NCBI GenBank assembly: GCA_027485595.1
Contig: JAIXQT010000281.1
Location: 1-42,223 of the forward strand
Length of the DNA: 42,223 nt
Reading direction: 5' to 3'
Origin: Pseudomonadota bacterium
Lineage (GTDB): Bacteria > Bdellovibrionota_C > UBA2361 > OMII01
The position numbers and the translations under genes were made by a program. The stretch's first letter is position 1, and each line of letters starts with the position of its first letter. The notes under the pieces are model-generated. The model was given only the letters and a program-made list of their open reading frames with translations, did no database searches and had not been told where the DNA came from. Shown one piece after another: positions 37,242 to 42,223 of this stretch.

Positions 37242-37414
37242 AAGAAAACTAATGTCCTTAGGTGGTTAATTGATGGGCTTCCCACCGATTTAGGCAGGTA
37301 AAATAAAGCACCTTTGCCCCTGGGAATCAATGTCAGGTTGGGGATTGATGATCGGAGCTCGATAGGACTCTGAAGGGAGGGAGGGGGGGGCGATTTGTAG
37401 GATGGCGTTACGCA

Positions 37415-38824
37415 ATGTCGGCACAAACCGGTTCATTTGACTACGATCTCCTGGTTATTGGGAGCGGTCCGGCTGGACAGCGAGCCGCCGTCCAGGCCTC
37501 CAAGATCAGAAAGAGGGTGGCGATCGTAGACCAACGGGAGGTCGTTGGAGGGGTGTGCGTCAATGTGGGAACGATTCCAAGCAAAACCTTCAAGGAGGCG
37601 GTGGTATTCCTATCGGGGTATCGACAGCGGTCGATCTACGGCATGGGGTACCGGGTAAAGGGGGATATTACGATGTCGGACCTAACCTTTCGTTGTAACT
37701 GGACGATGGAGGCCGAGATTGAGACGATTAAGCACCAACTTCAGCGAAACCACATCGACATACTGCATGGACATGCCCGATTTACCGATCCGCGCACCAT
37801 TGAGATCTCCTCGGTGGCGTCTTCCACCGCTCTCAAGAAGACCGCTGAAAAGTTTGTTATAGCTGTGGGCGCCCAGCCGTATCGCCCCCCGAACATTGGA
37901 TTCAATCAAACGACTATCCTTGATAGTGACAACATTCTGTCTCTCAAAGAGTTACCTCGCGAGCTTGTGGTTGTCGGAGGTGGGGTTATCGGCACCGAGT
38001 ACGCATCGATGTTCGCCGCGCTCGGTGTGAGCGTCACGATCGTGGATGCTCGCAAGCGTCTCCTTGGATTTATGGACGGGGAGATAATTGAGTGCTTGCA
38101 ATATCAGATGCGAACTATGGGTACCCAGCTCCGTCTTGGAGAGGAGGTTGAGAGTTGCGCCGCTCGAGAGGATGGACAGGTCGTGACGGTTCTCAAGAGT
38201 GGAAAAGTGCTCGTATCCGATTGCGTCCTCTACTCCGCTGGTCGCGCGAGCGCGACGAATGATCTTGGTCTTGAGAATATCGGGGTGCACGTCGGGGAGC
38301 GTGGGAAATTAGAAGTGAATGAGCTCTATCAGACCGTGGTTCCTCATGTGTACGCGGCAGGGGACGTGATCGGATTTCCAGCGCTGGCGTCCACCGCCGC
38401 TCGACAGGGGCGACTCGCCGCGTGTCATGCGTTCGGCATCGATGAGCGCATCATGGAGATACCTCTTCCGTTTGGCATCTATTCAATACCAGAGATCTCG
38501 TACGTCGGCAGCTCAGAGGAGGAGCTTACCGAGCGAGGGGTGCCCTACGAAACAGGGATAGCTCGTTATCGAGAGATAGCCCGCGGGCACTTACTCGGGG
38601 ATGAGAACGGCATGCTGAAAGTGCTCTTTCATCGGGGCTCTGGAGAGGTACTGGGTGTTCACATCATCGGTGAATACGCCACGGAGCTGATCCATATCGG
38701 ACAAGCGGTTATGGCACTACACGGCGGACTGACCTATCTGAAGGACGCGGTCTTCAATTATCCGACCCTCGCCGAGTGTTACAAGGTTGCGGCTTTGGAT
38801 GGGTTGAATAAGTTGAGGGCGTAG
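37415..38824 (+). CDS. sthA: Soluble pyridine nucleotide transhydrogenase
   Basis: The FAD enzyme moves electrons between NADPH and NADH in the cytosol. The protein has 469 residues and the disulfide reductase fold. FAD binding is VIGSGPAGQRAAVQA; the NAD site is VVGGGVIGTEYASMFAALG. Near residue 50 it has GVCVNVGTIPSKTF with a single Cys where lipoamide dehydrogenase has a CxxxxC pair. The C-terminal block GEYATELIHIGQAVM is the SthA signature. The ribosome binding site is weak. Downstream are two consecutive hairpins. Confidence 0.92.
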   Translation: MSAQTGSFDYDLLVIGSGPAGQRAAVQASKIRKRVAIVDQREVVGGVCVNVGTIPSKTFKEAVVFLSGYRQRSIYGMGYRVKGDITMSDLTFRCNWTMEAEIETIKHQLQRNHIDILHGHARFTDPRTIEISSVASSTALKKTAEKFVIAVGAQPYRPPNIGFNQTTILDSDNILSLKELPRELVVVGGGVIGTEYASMFAALGVSVTIVDARKRLLGFMDGEIIECLQYQMRTMGTQLRLGEEVESCAAREDGQVVTVLKSGKVLVSDCVLYSAGRASATNDLGLENIGVHVGERGKLEVNELYQTVVPHVYAAGDVIGFPALASTAARQGRLAACHAFGIDERIMEIPLPFGIYSIPEISYVGSSEEELTERGVPYETGIARYREIARGHLLGDENGMLKVLFHRGSGEVLGVHIIGEYATELIHIGQAVMALHGGLTYLKDAVFNYPTLAECYKVAALDGLNKLRA

Positions 38825-38836
38825 GGGGAGATACCT

Positions 38837-38910
38837 TTGCGAATGCGGGTTCCGGCCCCTGAGGACAGGGACCCTCCGGATTGTATTTCGCAAGCGTGCC
38901 TACACGGCAC
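38837..38910. other. Two consecutive intergenic hairpins
   Basis: First hairpin: TTGCGAA (38837-38843) with TTCGCAA (38887-38893), TCCGG (38851) with CCGGA (38876), and CCCTG (38857) with CAGGG (38866). Second: GTGCC-tacac-GGCAC (38896-38910). GGACAG (38863-38868) could alternatively pair with CTGTCC (38915-38920). No U-tract follows, so this may be a structured leader or RNA. Confidence 0.45.
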
Positions 38911-39056
38911 TGTGCTGTCCCCTGAATGTCGGGAGCCGTTGTGAAAAAAACGTGTCCGAATCTGTCCCTATGTGACCGCATTCGAGGCTACCCCATTTTG
39001 AATTGAGTTCCAGGTGTTACAACCAGCGCTCGTAACTCTTGTACGGAGGAGCGAGC

Positions 39057-39692
39057 ATGTCAGCGGACACATCACGTGGCGAAAGTGAATTCACCATTTT
39101 TAGCCGCTTTTCGCGAGCCTTTAGCCATGTTGTTCGCGGTGACCTGTCAGTTATCACCAATGAGGTCTCCTACCTCGCGACCAGTATGCCATCAGACGAG
39201 CTCGCGCGAGTTCGAAGTCGTTGCGCTCAGATCGCGGCCACTGTTTCGAAGATCGCCGGCTTGAGAAGTGAGATGGAACCATCGCGCATGAGCGTCAACG
39301 AAGTCGCCCGCGTTTTTGGAGCTCCGTTATCCTCTCCAACCAAAGAGAGCATTGTAGTGGACCGGGTGAAGGCAGAACGCCTCTCCTCAGTCATTCGTCA
39401 GATGTTGGCTGATGTTACTATCCCTTGGACGGCCGAATGGGCACCGGAATATGGACTCTCCCTGTCGCTACGGATCCCTACGACGGTCGGGCCGACTCGA
39501 AGATATGCCTCCTGGAGTAGCTTCGCTGCCGCAGAGCTTGGGGAGCGCTCAGTAATCGACGCCGTTGTGGCGGACCTTATCATGAGAGCCCATGGGTGGC
39601 GGCTCGGAATCGAGCTTGAGGGAAGCATCATGATGTGCGCTCTATTCATTCCCCCCGGTATGGTTGAACAGCCAGAGCGCCGATGCGCGTGA
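39057..39692 (+). CDS. Degenerate histidine-kinase-like protein
   Basis: The protein has 211 residues. The N-terminal part FSHVVRGDLSVITNEVSYLAT resembles the H-box of histidine kinases (FSHELRNPL type), with His24 as the candidate phospho-site. The C-terminal part (HGWRLGIELEGSIMMCALFIP) resembles the last strands of an HATPase domain, but the N, G1 and G2 boxes that bind ATP are not visible. No sensor or membrane segment is seen. I chose the ATG at 39057 with GGAGGA 6 bases upstream. It precedes the NtrC-type regulator by 9 bases, so it is probably its partner, perhaps a phosphotransfer protein or phosphatase. That role is inference. Confidence 0.6.
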   Translation: MSADTSRGESEFTIFSRFSRAFSHVVRGDLSVITNEVSYLATSMPSDELARVRSRCAQIAATVSKIAGLRSEMEPSRMSVNEVARVFGAPLSSPTKESIVVDRVKAERLSSVIRQMLADVTIPWTAEWAPEYGLSLSLRIPTTVGPTRRYASWSSFAAAELGERSVIDAVVADLIMRAHGWRLGIELEGSIMMCALFIPPGMVEQPERRCA

Positions 39693-39701
39693 TATGTGCA
39701 T

Positions 39702-41066
39702 ATGTGTGACGTCTTACTGATCGACGACGATAGTGAGCTCCTCCAGAGCCTGGCTCGAGCGTTGTCTCCCCGTATAGCTCCTCTGAAGGTGGCCGGGACA
39801 TCGAGCGTTGTCGGCGCACTGGAGCTTTTTCGCCTTCACACCCCTCGAGTGGTTGTTGTGGATCTTTGCATAGACGAGAGGGAGGGTACGGAGAGTGGAT
39901 TCCGCCTTATTTCCCAGATCCTGTCTCTCGATAGCACGAGCCGAGTCATCGTTGTGACGGGGCATGGATCTCTCTCATGCGGCGTCCGGGCTCTGCAACT
40001 CGGCGCCGCGAGTTTCCTTGAGAAGCCGACGGATCCAGAGCGACTCTCCGCAGTTGTGATCGATGCGGCCGCGCACGCTCAGCTTCGACGGGAATTCGAT
40101 TCGGTGAGATCTGAACAGCAATCTTCGACACTCACCCAACTAGTGGGGCGAAGTGACACCGTCAAATCGCTTCGTGATCGGATCTCCTTTGTAGCCACGA
40201 CACCCAATCCGGTTCTTATTCTCGGTGAGACGGGAACAGGCAAGGGATTGTGCGCTCGCCTGATTCATGAGTGCTCCCCGCGCAGCTCTCGCAACTTTGT
40301 GCACGTTCAACCAAATTTCGGAGGGGGAGATCTCGCTCAAAACGAGCTTTTCGGGCACATCAAGGGTGCTTTTACAGGGGCAGTTGAATCTCGCGGCGGA
40401 CTTGCGCTTGGAGCCCATCAAGGAACACTCTTTCTTGATGAGCTCGATGAGTTCTCGCATGAGATACAGGTTCGGCTCCTTGATCTGGTTCAAGAGCAAA
40501 GGGTTCGTCCCGTGGGGAGTGATTCCTTCAAAAAAGTCGATTGTCGCTTCATCGCCGCTATGAACAGGCCTCTTGATGAGGCGCTTGCTGGCGGGAAGCT
40601 GCGGCGTGATTTGTACCATCGAGTGGCGCACAACGTTCTTCATCTGCCCCCTCTGCGAGAGCGGTCTGAGGATATTCCGGAACTCTGCGACGCCATTTTA
40701 ACCTCGATGCGGGTTCGGAAAGTTGCGTGGGTCATCGACGTCGACAATGAAGTGTTGGGTTATCTGAGGGCACAACGTTGGCCTGGAAATATTAGAGAAC
40801 TACAGGCGGTAGTTGAGAACGCCGCGTACCACGCGCACTATCGTGGGCGAGTGGTTATCTCGCGTGACGATGTTCCGGCGTTATCAGGGGTAGTAACGGA
40901 TCCCATGAAATCGTCGTTTCATGAGCGGGTTGAGCAATTCAAACGCGATCTCGTTGAGGAGGCGCTTGAGCGATGCGATGGCAGCCAAGTGCGGGCTGCT
41001 CGCATGCTAGGCCTCGACCGGGGTACCTTACGAAGGATACTCTCGCGCCCCACGCTCTCTCAATGA
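39702..41066 (+). CDS. NtrC-family sigma-54-dependent response regulator
   Basis: The protein activates RNA polymerase carrying sigma-54. It has 454 residues. The receiver domain (1-120) has the acidic DDD, phospho-acceptor Asp54 (VVVVDL), Thr86 and Lys108. The AAA+ domain shows Walker A GETGTGKG, the sigma-54 contact loop GAFTGA, Walker B GTLFLDELDE and the sensor region FIAAMNRPL. The C terminus is a Fis-type helix-turn-helix (GSQVRAARMLGLDRGTLRRIL). All key residues are present, so it should be functional. The start could also be GTG at 39696; no ribosome binding site is visible, which fits coupling to the gene before. Confidence 0.93.
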   Translation: MCDVLLIDDDSELLQSLARALSPRIAPLKVAGTSSVVGALELFRLHTPRVVVVDLCIDEREGTESGFRLISQILSLDSTSRVIVVTGHGSLSCGVRALQLGAASFLEKPTDPERLSAVVIDAAAHAQLRREFDSVRSEQQSSTLTQLVGRSDTVKSLRDRISFVATTPNPVLILGETGTGKGLCARLIHECSPRSSRNFVHVQPNFGGGDLAQNELFGHIKGAFTGAVESRGGLALGAHQGTLFLDELDEFSHEIQVRLLDLVQEQRVRPVGSDSFKKVDCRFIAAMNRPLDEALAGGKLRRDLYHRVAHNVLHLPPLRERSEDIPELCDAILTSMRVRKVAWVIDVDNEVLGYLRAQRWPGNIRELQAVVENAAYHAHYRGRVVISRDDVPALSGVVTDPMKSSFHERVEQFKRDLVEEALERCDGSQVRAARMLGLDRGTLRRILSRPTLSQ

Positions 41067-41145
41067 GGGAGGTATCCCTCTACCGTATCGATGTACTATA
41101 ACACCCCTCGTGGGCGGAGGATGAGGTGCTGCCAAGAGGTGTCAT

Positions 41146-42075
41146 GTGAAGCAGGGTCTAGAGATCATAGCGTACGTGTTGGTCAGACTCACAGTGAGTG
41201 TGTTGAGTGCGCTGCCTCAGTCCGTTCGAGTGGCGCTCTTCGGGGGGCTCTTTCGAGTCGCTTTTTCGTTTCTTCCCCGACTGCGACGAACGATAGACCA
41301 GAACCTACGAATCGCGTTTCCCGACAAAGATGAGGCGTGGCGTAGGGATATTAGAAGAAAAAACGCCACTGAGATGGGGCGGCTGCTGGCTGATACGGTT
41401 CGACTGCCCTCTCTAACCCCGGAGTGGGGAGAGTCTCATGTTACGATTCCCGCTCTTGAGGCATACCGCCAACGTTTGGGCGATCACCCCTCCCGCGGAG
41501 TCCTGATCGCCACGGGTCATCTCGGAAGTTTCGAATTACTTGGACACGCCATTGGGCTCCGAGGTTTCCCCCTCGCGGCGGTCGCTCGTAAATTTCAGTC
41601 TCCCCACTTTGATCGATGGTGGACGGGATTGCGGGAGGCCCGTGGAAACAAGATTATCGATCGGCGCGGTGCCTTCAAAGAGGTCGTGAGTTGCATATCC
41701 TCCGGCATGTCAGCCGCGATACTCTTCGATCAGAATGTGACGCGTAATCACGCTGTTTTTGTTGACTGGTTCGGACTTCCAGCGGCCACGACCCGTTCAG
41801 TAGCCCTTGCCGCGTTGCGAACAGGCGCCCCGATCTTTGTGGCTTCGATCCGATATTGTGGGGCGGGACAGTACCACGTTGACGCGGCGGAGTGTGAGTA
41901 CGCTGATGTGTATGGTGACGAGTCGATGTCGAGTGATGAGAAGGTTCTTATTATTACGCAGCGTTTAGCGGATAGGTACTGCGAGATGATTCGAAAGTTT
42001 CCCGAGGGATGGTTTTGGATGCATCGTCGATGGAAGACCCGCCCTGATCCGAAAGAGAGCAGTGTATACTCCTAG
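41146..42075 (+). CDS. LpxL/HtrB-family lipid A acyltransferase
   Basis: Such enzymes add a secondary acyl chain to lipid A precursors at the inner membrane. The protein has 309 residues. The N terminus has a hydrophobic segment; the catalytic motif H-x4-E appears as ATGHLGSFELLG near residue 125, and the C terminus has FPEGWFWMHRRWKTRP. It starts with GTG at 41146 with AGAGG 6 bases upstream. It converges on an XRE-type regulator gene with a 7-base gap. Confidence 0.93.
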   Translation: MKQGLEIIAYVLVRLTVSVLSALPQSVRVALFGGLFRVAFSFLPRLRRTIDQNLRIAFPDKDEAWRRDIRRKNATEMGRLLADTVRLPSLTPEWGESHVTIPALEAYRQRLGDHPSRGVLIATGHLGSFELLGHAIGLRGFPLAAVARKFQSPHFDRWWTGLREARGNKIIDRRGAFKEVVSCISSGMSAAILFDQNVTRNHAVFVDWFGLPAATTRSVALAALRTGAPIFVASIRYCGAGQYHVDAAECEYADVYGDESMSSDEKVLIITQRLADRYCEMIRKFPEGWFWMHRRWKTRPDPKESSVYS

Positions 42076-42082
42076 ATTCGTG

Positions 42083-42223
42083 CTACTTCCCGAGCCCTTT
42101 CTTCGCCTTCTTCTTCTTTTTAACCAACTCAAGGTCCAAGTACGAGGCGAGGCTTTCCGCCGTTTTGAGTTTTATATCCCGCTCTCCGTTCATGAAGCGC
42201 CGGAGAACCGCGTGGTCGATCTG
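42083..42223 (-). CDS. XRE-type helix-turn-helix protein, C-terminal part
   Basis: The 5' end lies beyond the window; 46 codons are seen. The visible part reads IDHAVLRRFMNGERDIKL followed by KTAESLASYLDLELV and a Lys-rich tail. This matches the second half of a Cro/C1-type helix-turn-helix, whose typical form is a recognition helix ending in FxNG. It may be an antitoxin or a small regulator. Family confident, function not. Confidence 0.8.
   Translation of the reverse strand, partial: QIDHAVLRRFMNGERDIKLKTAESLASYLDLELVKKKKKAKKGLGK

Overview
The window looks like a moderately GC-rich chromosome of a Gram-negative, motile bacterium. It carries a lipid A acyltransferase, an outer-membrane beta-barrel protein, a flagellin, type IV-like pseudopilins, a sigma-54 activator and gatCAB. 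A DUF4911-like gene and GTRNNC hexamer repeats remind me of Deltaproteobacteria in the broad sense (Bdellovibrionota or Myxococcota type). That placement is inference only. No rRNA, tRNA, CRISPR array or intact transposase was seen.

Layout. 1-2.9 kb: a partial copy of a dispersed inverted-repeat element, an HD-domain phosphohydrolase, hisS and a YjbQ-family gene. 3.1-4.8 kb: an ITPA-type nucleotide pyrophosphatase and an RsmB-type m5C methyltransferase. 4.9-8.2 kb (minus): four overlapping pilin-like genes and a short flagellin. 8.2-10.7 kb: two more element copies, a TerB-like gene, a gene-free kilobase and an orphan gene. 10.8-13.0 kb (minus): a hexokinase-like kinase and nagB. 13.2-14.8 kb: an element copy and argG. 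15.0-18.7 kb (minus): TapT/DTW, an MscS channel and a porin-like protein. 19.0-22.8 kb: pgl, a hexamer-repeat hairpin, a possible nuclease, a GNAT enzyme and an orphan gene. 22.9-29.1 kb: an aminotransferase divergent from leuA-leuC-leuD-leuB. 29.1-31.5 kb: a decayed duplicate of the 20.7-20.8 kb locus, two orphan genes and an element copy. 31.6-37.2 kb (minus): gatC-gatA-gatB, a DUF4911-like gene and a PpiD/SurA-type foldase. 37.4-42.2 kb: sthA, a degenerate histidine-kinase-like gene with an NtrC-type regulator, an LpxL-type acyltransferase and the end of an XRE-type regulator.

Functional groups. The pilin-like genes overlap or abut and probably form one transcript for minor pseudopilins, next to a flagellin. 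The kinase and NagB would feed glucosamine into glycolysis. The leu genes form one tight operon, and the divergent aminotransferase could amidate its keto-acid product. GatCAB would make Gln-tRNA and/or Asn-tRNA by transamidation.

The least ordinary features are four. The first is a 189-bp element with about 21-bp terminal inverted repeats in five copies, carrying a hairpin with one compensatory pair and terminator-like A/T runs. The second is a hexanucleotide-repeat hairpin family. The third is a duplicated gene-end scar whose non-coding part is better conserved than its coding part. The fourth is a leuA with altered active-site-region motifs.
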